From the NCBI GenBank assembly GCA_963693365.1, contig CAVNZM010000012.1:992001-1056000 (forward strand): DNA of 64,000 nt, written 5' to 3'. The translations under genes and the position numbers were made by a program. Positions 19,424 through 26,902 of this stretch are shown here, one piece after another. The notes under the pieces are model-generated. The model was given only the letters and a program-made list of their open reading frames with translations. It ran no database searches and was not told the DNA's origin. The DNA is from Amoebidium appalachense. Lineage: Eukaryota; Ichthyosporea. Numbering within the stretch: position 1 is the first letter of the stretch; each line of letters opens with the position of its first letter.

Positions 19424-21157
19424 TTAGAAATAATTTTGCGTCCCCCATTCAAGGTCTGCATAGAAGGTGGGAGGGTGGGTGACTATGTTGGTGCGGGGAA
19501 TGCTGGCCTTGTCCTTGTAGTCGGTAAACCGTGGGTACTTTGCCAACACCAGCACGTCAAAGTTGTTGTAGCCGGCAACGCTTGCATAGCTCTCTGTGTC
19601 GGTCTGGAAGAGCTTTGTCAGCCTTACCTTGAGCTTGAACCGAAAGTCATCCCCTGTGGGAACAACGGCCCCCTCCAACATGCCGGAGCCTAGCGCAAAC
19701 GGGTAGATGTTGTTTATGTCCCACGGGGACACGCACGACATGGGTAGGGAGCCCACGTGGGTGACATACTTGCGTACACCGTTGGTCCCTAGTGTCCAGA
19801 AGTAGACAATCACCATGAGTTCGGCCCCCGGCGATGATATACACTGGGGTTTAATGACTGGCTCGTACGTTGACCTGTATATGCTGATCGTGTCCTCCCA
19901 TGCAGCCTTTCCGGCAACGTTCCACCCCTGGGCGGCAGCATGGTGTACTTTCACCGTCAGGTAGGCCGGGCCCGTGCGCCGGCTCCCGTACGTGTCGCTG
20001 AGCAGCATGCCCTCGCCGGCCGGTGGCATACGGGGTTTGATGGCACCCATGTCTGTGGTCAGGGTAGCCACGGTCGTGTCGTGGAGATTCACGAGCGTGT
20101 TGAGCCGGTTGACGTCGAGGCCAAGTGTCGTGCTACTACTCTTCAGACTGGCAATGTCCGTGTTCTGTGTCGTGTTGACCGTCACTGCACCGTTGGCCGT
20201 GTTGAGGGCATTGGTGGCTTTCGCCTCCACGGCCGTCAGCCGGGCGTCGAGGGACCCTGTGGTAGTTTTGAGGCCGGCAATGTCGTTTGTCTGCGTGGTG
20301 TTGACCGTCACTGCACCGTTGGCCGTGTTGAGGGCGGTGGTGGCCTTGCCCTCCACTGCCGTCAGCCTCGTGTCCAGGCTCCCCGTGGTGGTCTTGAGGC
20401 CGGCAATGTCCGTGTTCTGTGTGGTGTTGACCGTCACTGCACCGTTGGCCGTGTTGAGGGCGGTGGTGGCCTTGCCCTCCACTGCCGTCAGCCTCGTGTC
20501 CAGGCTCCCCGTGGTGGTCTTGAGGCCGGCAATGTCCGTGTTCTGTGTGGTGTTGACCGTCACTGCGCCGTTGGCCGTGTTGAGGGCGGTGGTGGCCTTG
20601 CCCTCCACTGCCGTCAGCCTCGTGTCCAGGCCCCCCGTGGTGGTCTTGAGGTCGGCAATGTCCGTGTTCTGTGTGGTGTTGACCGTCACTGCGCCGTTGG
20701 CCACATCGAGGACCGACGCTACCTTCCCTTCTACTGCCGTCAGCCTTGTGCCCAGACCTCCTGCCGTGGTTTTGAGCCCGACAATGTCCGTGTTCTGCAT
20801 GGTGTTCACACCCTCCACGGCCGTCATTCGGGTACCCAGACCTTCCGTTGTGGTTTTGAGACCGGCAATGTCCGTGTCCTGTGTGGTGTTTACTTCTTCT
20901 ACGGTAGCCACCCTGGCCCCCAGTGCCTGCACGGTTGCATCGGACGGCACGTCGGCAGCGTCCACAAACGACATGTTGCCGTTGGGGTCACATGCCATGT
21001 AGGCAAATGTAGCCGGCCCGGTCAAGGGCAATGTCAGATCGTATGCATCGTGTTTGTGGCCTGTTGTGTTGGCCACCACCCCCACGTAGTAGCCGTCTTT
21101 TCGTCGGTTCGTGAGTGCAAGCCCGTCAGCCACGGTCCAGTTGAGTGATTTGGGCAT
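19424..21157 (-). CDS. Fibre-like virion protein 2 with 42-residue coiled-coil repeats
   Basis: The start is ATG 21157 (MPKSLNWTVADGLALTN), and the product is 577 residues. After the N-terminal domain shared with the neighbouring gene comes a run of about six repeats containing NTTQNTDIAGLKTTTGSLDT and RLTAVEGKATTALNTANGAV. The repeat is 126 bases, that is 42 residues or six heptads, as expected of a trimeric coiled-coil shaft. The C-terminal 200 residues would form the head. The layout is that of a viral or phage fibre with an anchoring base, shaft and knob. The repeats are nearly identical in DNA at 20280-20660, so their number can vary by recombination. Confidence 0.8.
   Translation of the reverse strand: MPKSLNWTVADGLALTNRRKDGYYVGVVANTTGHKHDAYDLTLPLTGPATFAYMACDPNGNMSFVDAADVPSDATVQALGARVATVEEVNTTQDTDIAGLKTTTEGLGTRMTAVEGVNTMQNTDIVGLKTTAGGLGTRLTAVEGKVASVLDVANGAVTVNTTQNTDIADLKTTTGGLDTRLTAVEGKATTALNTANGAVTVNTTQNTDIAGLKTTTGSLDTRLTAVEGKATTALNTANGAVTVNTTQNTDIAGLKTTTGSLDTRLTAVEGKATTALNTANGAVTVNTTQTNDIAGLKTTTGSLDARLTAVEAKATNALNTANGAVTVNTTQNTDIASLKSSSTTLGLDVNRLNTLVNLHDTTVATLTTDMGAIKPRMPPAGEGMLLSDTYGSRRTGPAYLTVKVHHAAAQGWNVAGKAAWEDTISIYRSTYEPVIKPQCISSPGAELMVIVYFWTLGTNGVRKYVTHVGSLPMSCVSPWDINNIYPFALGSGMLEGAVVPTGDDFRFKLKVRLTKLFQTDTESYASVAGYNNFDVLVLAKYPRFTDYKDKASIPRTNIVTHPPTFYADLEWGTQNYF
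20157..20890. repeat. 126-bp tandem repeat within fibre gene
   Basis: Units of 126 bases start near 20157, 20283, 20409, 20535 and 20661, with more diverged copies to about 20890. The three central copies are almost identical. Each unit encodes 42 residues of the shaft. Confidence 0.9.
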
Positions 21158-21237
21158 GGTTGCACAAGTGTGCACGTTACTACATGACGTTGAATTTTTG
21201 TACGGTGTTTATAACGGTATTTGTGCCCACTACCACC

Positions 21238-22296
21238 ATGGACCAAGCCCCAACACACCTCGTAGTCATGCAACACGTCGGTGACTTTGTGCAAGGCCAG
21301 AAGGACCCAGCCCCTGTGGAAATGAAGGCCATGCTGTCTCCCCCGATAGGGTTCCAGCAGAACACGTCGTTGGGGGTCAAGTGGGTGAGCACCATGACCA
21401 CCCCCACCACCTTCTACTACCCGTACCCCCGTGATGAGTGCTATGTCAACATGGCCCGCCAGCTCCCGACCCCGGGAGGGGGGTGGGGCTCACCCACCGA
21501 CATCCAGCGCCTGTACTTTGAAGCCACACCCGACGAGTTGCAAATCGAACCTGGCAAGAAGGTGTGGCGTACCATTCCCCTGTGGGAGTTAGGGGTGAGC
21601 CCGACGGGTGCCTTTGTGGGTCGTGGGAGCAGCAACGAGTTATCCAGAGACCTGGCGAGTACTGAAAACGTCTTTGGGTCGTATATGGGGCATTGGTTGC
21701 AGTTCCTGCTGGATAGGTACCTTACGAGCGTACTTGGCAACGACAAACCTGCCGACGGGGAAGTGGAGTTGAGCTACGACGAGAAGACCGGTCGGATTAA
21801 GTTCGTAAACCGTGCACCCGATACCAGGTACCTCATGTGGTTCGACTCGCCGGTGGTGGCTGCTGCAGCCGGTATGAACGTGGGGGATAGCCTGGTTAGC
21901 TCAAAGCCCGGCAGGGACGAGACCACGGCCCCTAATGTTGGGTGTTTCCCCACCCACTTCCTCCTCGAGCTTCACGGTGTGAACTCAGAGTCGTCCGTGA
22001 GTATAGCCAACGCCGACGTCAAGTTTCAGTCCTCCTACCCCAGCAAGGACGTGCTGGCCGTCATTCCTGCCTTTCCCAACATCACCGTCCCGTTCTTTGA
22101 CAACGGGGCAGTCATCGAGCTACCACTCGACGTCAGCACGCACATCAACTCTCTCACAGTGAGGCTGGTGAGCTGTTACGGCAACGTTGTACGGATGAGA
22201 GGTGACGTGACCTTTTTATTGTGCCTGAGGCGTATTCCCAGACCCACAGGGTCCACGGTCGTCCGACCCATGAGCAAGCCACAACGGTTCGGCTAG
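21238..22296 (+). CDS. Candidate minor capsid (penton) protein (352 aa)
   Basis: The start is ATG 21238 (MDQAPTHLVVMQHVG) after ACCACC. The frame is intact and mostly beta-rich, with strands such as THFLLELHGV, VPFFDNGAVIELPLDV, HINSLTVRLV and DVTFLLCLRR in its last third, compatible with a jelly-roll fold. Size, strand-rich character and location next to the capsid block fit the penton-type minor capsid protein that Polinton-group viruses pair with the double-jelly-roll protein. I infer this from context; there is no short diagnostic motif. It is transcribed away from fibre gene 2 across an 80-base promoter region. Confidence 0.6.
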   Translation: MDQAPTHLVVMQHVGDFVQGQKDPAPVEMKAMLSPPIGFQQNTSLGVKWVSTMTTPTTFYYPYPRDECYVNMARQLPTPGGGWGSPTDIQRLYFEATPDELQIEPGKKVWRTIPLWELGVSPTGAFVGRGSSNELSRDLASTENVFGSYMGHWLQFLLDRYLTSVLGNDKPADGEVELSYDEKTGRIKFVNRAPDTRYLMWFDSPVVAAAAGMNVGDSLVSSKPGRDETTAPNVGCFPTHFLLELHGVNSESSVSIANADVKFQSSYPSKDVLAVIPAFPNITVPFFDNGAVIELPLDVSTHINSLTVRLVSCYGNVVRMRGDVTFLLCLRRIPRPTGSTVVRPMSKPQRFG

Positions 22297-22342
22297 GTGT
22301 TGCATATTTTCACCACCACTCAATGAAGACATTACTACCACC

Positions 22343-22582
22343 ATGAATTTTCAACAAGGCACGGGCTATACCAACGACTCCGAGTACTGGCGACCGCCAC
22401 GGCCGGACCGAACGGCAGCACCACGCAACCACACCCTTATTGTCCACCCCAACGAGCACTGGGATAGGTTTCAGACGGTGTTGAACATTGGTCGTGCTGC
22501 CCAAAACGTGGCCTACGTCGGCAGCAACATCAACTACATGCAGAGGTCCTTCAGGCGGGGTGGGGGTCGGTCGTACCCCTAG
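22343..22582 (+). CDS. Small hypothetical protein (79 aa)
   Basis: ATG at 22343 follows TACCACC. The protein (MNFQQGTGYTNDSEYW) ends in a basic, glycine-rich tail (RSFRRGGGRSYP). Its stop overlaps the end of the convergent gene at 22579. No family is recognised; it is probably a minor virion component by position. Confidence 0.6.
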   Translation: MNFQQGTGYTNDSEYWRPPRPDRTAAPRNHTLIVHPNEHWDRFQTVLNIGRAAQNVAYVGSNINYMQRSFRRGGGRSYP

Positions 22583-22872
22583 ATGTTGGTCTCCCCCTCC
22601 TGTTTCTGTATGTGGGCAAGCATGCGGGCATCCAGCTGGGCCTCGTACTCCAGCACCTTCCTCAGCTCCTCCTGCCGGTCCACCGGCACCTTCTTCTTCA
22701 ACTGCCGGAACTTTTTCTCGATTTTGTTTTCGGGCTTCTTCCCTTCCGTGTTGCCGGCCGGGTCAAACTGTTTGTCGGTGCCGTGGCGTATGTAGAACTG
22801 CAAGTAGTCGTCAAAGGTGAAGGGTGACGAGTATGCCGACGGCAAATTCTTCATGTTCTTCGGGGTGGCCAT
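22579..22872 (-). CDS. Small hypothetical protein with charged helix (97 aa)
   Basis: The start is ATG 22872 (MATPKNMKNLPSAYSS). The C-terminal half is a long charged helix (KKFRQLKKKVPVDRQEELRK). The frame overlaps the convergent neighbour by a few bases. No family is recognised. Confidence 0.6.
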   Translation of the reverse strand: MATPKNMKNLPSAYSSPFTFDDYLQFYIRHGTDKQFDPAGNTEGKKPENKIEKKFRQLKKKVPVDRQEELRKVLEYEAQLDARMLAHIQKQEGETNI

Positions 22873-22913
22873 GCCTGCATGTAGCCTAGCTACTAGTGGT
22901 ATGTGTGAATTTT

Positions 22914-23537
22914 TCACCACGAGATGAGGTTGGCAATGTGGTCACTGTAACTACGCTGCGGGGGAGGGGGCTGCTGTGATGCTGCCTGTGTGTGGTACGT
23001 GCCGTAGCCCGTGTGGGGCATGCTGTGACGTATCGGTGGAGGCCCGAAGCTGCCCGGTGCACCCATGGGGTGTGGGGGTGGGGGTGGGGGCACGTAATAG
23101 TGCTCATAGTACGGGTTGTACGGGTTGTCATACCCGTCACTCTCCTCGTAGCTGTCCTCCTCTTCATAGGTCACCCGTGCCAAGGGCTTTCGTGGGGCCT
23201 TCTTCTGCTTTGGCCGGGGGGCCTTTGGGGGTGCTACCAGTACCGGTGCTGCTGCTGGGGGTGGGGGGTCGGCTGGGCGGGTCTCCAGCACCTGCAGCTT
23301 CTGCTCAAGTTCACGGATATAGTCCTTGTTCCTACGCATGCGTTCCACCCTTGTGCTCCTACCCTTCTCCAAGGCCTCCAGCTGCCGTGCTGTGGGTTGC
23401 CGTTTGGCCCTTGCCGCGTTGCCGGCTTCCAGCACCATGGGGTCCACACCCATACCGGTGTTGGTGGTTTCGTTGGACACCGGTTGGTCGGCCTCACCGT
23501 CCGACATGCGCTCGATTTGGTTCTCGTCGGTTGACAT
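22914..23537 (-). CDS. Proline/tyrosine-rich protein with coiled coil (207 aa)
   Basis: The start is ATG 23537 (MSTDENQIERMSDGEADQ). An acidic N-terminus is followed by a coiled coil (MRRNKDYIRELEQKLQVLET), a proline/lysine-rich part, an acidic tyrosine-rich part (EEEDSYEESDGYDNPYNPYY) and a proline-rich C-terminus with six prolines in a row. This is the composition of a scaffold or a flexible virion protein. It shares a divergent promoter with the gene at 23632. Confidence 0.65.
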   Translation of the reverse strand: MSTDENQIERMSDGEADQPVSNETTNTGMGVDPMVLEAGNAARAKRQPTARQLEALEKGRSTRVERMRRNKDYIRELEQKLQVLETRPADPPPPAAAPVLVAPPKAPRPKQKKAPRKPLARVTYEEEDSYEESDGYDNPYNPYYEHYYVPPPPPPHPMGAPGSFGPPPIRHSMPHTGYGTYHTQAASQQPPPPQRSYSDHIANLISW

Positions 23538-23631
23538 TGTTGGTGTTACCAATAGGGACACATTTTTTTCCAACGTTGGGCGTACATACGTCCAAAAAAT
23601 GTGTGCCCACTATCAAACACGGTCAACCAAC
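23538..23631. promoter_or_regulatory. Bidirectional promoter with inverted CACATTTTTT boxes
   Basis: Between divergent start codons at 23537 and 23632 lie two facing copies of one box: GGGACACATTTTTTT at 23555-23569 on the plus strand and GGGCACACATTTTTT on the minus strand (23594-23608). Each lies about 60 bases upstream of the gene it points to. Related T-rich boxes occur before other element genes (for example 16617-16629 and 22902-22917). Confidence 0.6.
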
Positions 23632-23868
23632 ATGGTCGGCACAACGTCCAAGAGCGCGTCCGACACGGATGCCGAGCCGTGGCAGCACGCGTGCGACTTC
23701 TGTGGGCACTGGTTCCGGTGTGCCACGCAGGAGGAGGGGCCAGGCTGTGACTTTGACTGTGGGTGCACCATGACGTGGCTGGGGGACGAGCCTATGTACC
23801 TCTGCAGTTTCAAGTGCCTCGACGAGTTTACCGTCTACAACGTGCAGATCGACAGCTGCCGTCATTAA
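23632..23868 (+). CDS. Small cysteine-rich zinc-finger protein (78 aa)
   Basis: ATG 23632 opens a 78-residue frame with paired cysteines: CDFCGHWFRC, then CDFDCGC and LCSFKCLDE. Two zinc-binding sites are likely, so the protein may bind nucleic acid or other proteins. It lies just upstream of the packaging ATPase in the same direction, separated by 28 bases. No named family is recognised. Confidence 0.65.
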   Translation: MVGTTSKSASDTDAEPWQHACDFCGHWFRCATQEEGPGCDFDCGCTMTWLGDEPMYLCSFKCLDEFTVYNVQIDSCRH

Positions 23869-23896
23869 TTTTAGCCACCCTACACTGAGTGACACC

Positions 23897-24640
23897 ATGC
23901 ACCCTACCCCACCCATAGCCGTCAACCCCTTGCCGGCACCACTGTCGGTGGAGCACATTCCGATGACGTGTGACACCAAACTGAACGTGCCCTACCCCCT
24001 CATGGACAACGTGTTCTTCTTTTTGCTTATTGGCCAGCCTGGTTCTGGCAAGTCCAACCTGCTCGTCAACCTCATTGCCCGGGAGGGCGAGTTCTACAAT
24101 AAACAGTTTGACCGTGTGTACATTTTCAGCCCGAGCATGCACACCCTCGGCACGGCCCTGAAAATTCCCAAGGCCCGCCTGCACCAGGACGTCACCTTCC
24201 TCCCCGAGATTCTCAAACTGTCCCTCCAACACAAGAAGGTCAACCCAAATTACCGGATGTTGTTGGTGTTCGACGACATGTCCCATATTTTCCGAAAATC
24301 CGGCAACCTCCGTGAATTTGTACGTATGGCACAGAACCGACGACACATTGGTGTGTCGGTGATGATGGTGGGGCAGAAATTGAACAAGATCCCCCTTGAG
24401 CTACGTAGCCAGGCCGATGCCTTGGCCTATTTTAAGAACACCAACAACACCGAGCTCAAGGTGTTGAGGGACGAGTTCTTGCCGACCCTCGAAACCCCCC
24501 AGTTTTTCGAGCTCATGGACACGGTCTACCGGGACAAGCACGACTTTCTTTTTATCCGGCTGAACGAGGGTCGGATGTTTCGCAATTTTGAGGAGGAGGT
24601 GGTGCTCGGCACGAATGAAAAAAATGTCGACCATGTGTAA
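23897..24640 (+). CDS. A32-type DNA packaging ATPase
   Basis: The 247-residue product has a Walker A motif GQPGSGKS at residues 46-53 and a Walker B motif MLLVFDDM at 121-128, with downstream HIGVSVMMVGQ, where the glutamine suits the sensor position. This is the FtsK/HerA-superfamily ATPase (poxvirus A32-like) found in Polintons, virophages and large DNA viruses, which pumps the genome into empty capsids using ATP. It is complete for the family (usually 200-300 residues), is followed after 12 bases by the major capsid gene, and the frame is intact. Confidence 0.95.
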   Translation: MHPTPPIAVNPLPAPLSVEHIPMTCDTKLNVPYPLMDNVFFFLLIGQPGSGKSNLLVNLIAREGEFYNKQFDRVYIFSPSMHTLGTALKIPKARLHQDVTFLPEILKLSLQHKKVNPNYRMLLVFDDMSHIFRKSGNLREFVRMAQNRRHIGVSVMMVGQKLNKIPLELRSQADALAYFKNTNNTELKVLRDEFLPTLETPQFFELMDTVYRDKHDFLFIRLNEGRMFRNFEEEVVLGTNEKNVDHV

Positions 24641-24652
24641 CACACCGGCAAC

Positions 24653-26401
24653 ATGGCAGCCCCCTACGACGCCTCCGTGCCCCTCAACCTGGCCTACCAC
24701 AAGCTGACGGACGCCGGCACCTACTCACCTGTCGAGCTCAGCCACATTAACCGCCGATCGACCGTCAAGACCTATCCGGTGACCGGCTCGACGTACAGCT
24801 CCAAGGGGCAGCGTGTGATTCGGTTCTCCCTGCCTGCTGTGGGCTTCCTGGACTGTCTCAACAGCTACATGACGTTCCAGTTCAAGGCCAACGTCCCCAA
24901 CGCCCCCGAGAACGTGGGTGTCAAGGTGGAGAGACTGCGGAAGTTCCCCCTCCCTGACCAGCTCGACCACCCCATCAGCAACAACCAGGACACTGTCGGC
25001 TTTGAGGGTACCACAGTGCCCCAGACCGGGACGGCTGATTCTGACACCCTCAATCCGGCGGCTGTTGCCAGTAAGGACATTTTCCCTCTCAAGGTCCGTA
25101 ACCTGGAGGGTATGGCTATGATGGGTGGTCACCTGTGCTCCTCGGCTGCCCCCTTTGACCGTGCCCGCGTGTCCATCAACGGCACTACCGTGGAGGACAT
25201 TTCTGGGTACAACCACCTCATGATCAACCTTGAACGCTTCCTGTCGTCGGCCGACTACGGCAACTGCCCTGCCGGCCGCATGCATGGCAGCTACGGGCCC
25301 CAGGACGACGACTGGGAGTACGCAGACAAGTGGAATACGGCTGTCGATAGTAAATACGCTCTCTTCAACCCCGACCCGCTCAAGAGGCTGTTTGGCATTG
25401 AAAAGCTCAAGGACGTAGCCCCCCTTGCCAATGACACCTTGATACCCACACCCGCCGAGGCCGACAGTGTACCCGGCAAGGACCGCATTACAGACGGCAA
25501 GTACCTCGACTACACCAAGAAGGTGGCCAAGTGGCCACCCCAGCAGGTCAACGTTCAGGCCCAGATCGATGCCACTGACGGGTTCACCTACATTCATCAG
25601 CTCAAGCTCGGCCTCATGCGTTCCGGCAGGTACCTGCCCCTGTCATACATGGGGGAGGTACAGATCGAGCTGTCGCTGGGGGAGGCCAACCAGGTGCTGT
25701 ACGTGCCCACCGAGAACGCGGAATGGGTGAAGGACGTGTCCTACGAGATTATCAACCCCGTCTTCCACTGTGAAATTATTGAGTGGAACGCCGTGTACAC
25801 GGCCGGCTTTGAGAAGGCTCTGATGGAGAAGAACGTGTATATTCCATACAGCACGTTCACCCATTTCCAGAGCTACGTCAAGGGGGGCAGTCCTGCCGAC
25901 CTGCACATTTCGTTCCGGGGGCGGAACGTCAAGTCCCTGCTGTCCCTGGTGAGGAGTGGCAACGACTGGGCCCAAGCAAACAGCGAGACGTTCAGGTCCA
26001 AGCGTAGTAACATCACCAGCTACCAGATCAAGATAGGACCCTACCAGAAGCCCCTCGACGAGATTCGAGTGTCCTCGAACAACTGTGCCGAGGCATGGGC
26101 GGAGTTGGCCAAGGCCCTGTACTTCTTGGGTGACGTCACGGCCGACTGCATGTACAACAGCACTGCCTGGCCGGATAAACAGTTCATGATTGCCCTTGAC
26201 CTGGAGAGGGACCGTGACCTGTACTCTGGCCTCGACACCAGCTCCGATGCTACCCCCATTCTGCTGCACCTCAACACGGAGAAGTTCACCAGCGGTACCT
26301 CCAGAGCCAACGAGTACGACGACCTGACCCTTGACACGTTTGTGCACCATGAAAACGTGCTTGTGCTGTCTGGTGCCCGTGAGGTGACGGTGGAGGCCTA
26401 G
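24653..26401 (+). CDS. Major capsid protein, double jelly-roll
   Basis: The intact 582-residue frame starts at ATG 24653. Recognisable features of polinton-like virus capsid proteins are the N-terminal strand RVIRFSLPAVGFLDCLNSYM, the central LMRSGRYLPLSYMGEVQIEL and the later VFHCEIIEWNAVYTAGFEKA. Length and position directly behind the packaging ATPase agree. The protein would form the hexameric capsomers of an icosahedral particle. The assignment to the double-jelly-roll family rests on these sequence blocks and context, not on a structure. Confidence 0.88.
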   Translation: MAAPYDASVPLNLAYHKLTDAGTYSPVELSHINRRSTVKTYPVTGSTYSSKGQRVIRFSLPAVGFLDCLNSYMTFQFKANVPNAPENVGVKVERLRKFPLPDQLDHPISNNQDTVGFEGTTVPQTGTADSDTLNPAAVASKDIFPLKVRNLEGMAMMGGHLCSSAAPFDRARVSINGTTVEDISGYNHLMINLERFLSSADYGNCPAGRMHGSYGPQDDDWEYADKWNTAVDSKYALFNPDPLKRLFGIEKLKDVAPLANDTLIPTPAEADSVPGKDRITDGKYLDYTKKVAKWPPQQVNVQAQIDATDGFTYIHQLKLGLMRSGRYLPLSYMGEVQIELSLGEANQVLYVPTENAEWVKDVSYEIINPVFHCEIIEWNAVYTAGFEKALMEKNVYIPYSTFTHFQSYVKGGSPADLHISFRGRNVKSLLSLVRSGNDWAQANSETFRSKRSNITSYQIKIGPYQKPLDEIRVSSNNCAEAWAELAKALYFLGDVTADCMYNSTAWPDKQFMIALDLERDRDLYSGLDTSSDATPILLHLNTEKFTSGTSRANEYDDLTLDTFVHHENVLVLSGAREVTVEA

Positions 26402-26421
26402 AGTGCTAAATTGTGTCTGGC

Positions 26422-26430
26422 TATATAAAA
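26422..26430 (+). promoter_or_regulatory. TATA box
   Basis: TATATAAAA lies 20 bases upstream of the ATG at 26450, directly after the capsid gene. Confidence 0.45.
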
Positions 26431-26449
26431 ACAAGCACACACGGCAAAC

Positions 26450-26869
26450 ATGGCTACCGACACTGCTATTGTACCGTGGGCACCTACACCTAGCCATGTT
26501 ACCGACACTGCCGTTGTACCGTGGGCACCTACACCAACCCAGGCAGCCGTGTACGGCTACAAGGTGGCTCCACAGGCCGAGTACGAGGCAGCCTATGTTG
26601 CCCCCTACCGTGTACCTCACACGGACGGCACCTTCCAGGCCGGGGTGTACGGTGTGCCGTTCCGTGAGCTGCCGACTTTCGGCAACCTGCCCGCCGACAA
26701 CCACCTACCCTCCATGCCGGGCAGGAGTGGTCTGGGTAGCAGGGGTCTCCCGTTCAACAACCAGACCTACTACCTGGACTTTGCACCCGTGAGGGTGGGC
26801 CGTAGTGGTGACCCCCAGAACAGCTTTACCAGGCAACCCATGGCACAGTATGCCGGGTTCTCCAAATAA
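26450..26869 (+). CDS. Hypothetical virion-block protein (139 aa)
   Basis: ATG 26450 follows a TATA-like box. The first 30 residues are a tandem duplication (DTAIVPWAPTP and DTAVVPWAPTP). The rest is rich in tyrosine, proline and glycine without a known motif. The stop is overlapped by AATAATAAA, a likely polyadenylation signal. By position it is a virion component. Confidence 0.65.
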   Translation: MATDTAIVPWAPTPSHVTDTAVVPWAPTPTQAAVYGYKVAPQAEYEAAYVAPYRVPHTDGTFQAGVYGVPFRELPTFGNLPADNHLPSMPGRSGLGSRGLPFNNQTYYLDFAPVRVGRSGDPQNSFTRQPMAQYAGFSK

Positions 26870-26902
26870 TAAACACCAGTTTACAACAATACCGTGTCCA
26901 CC

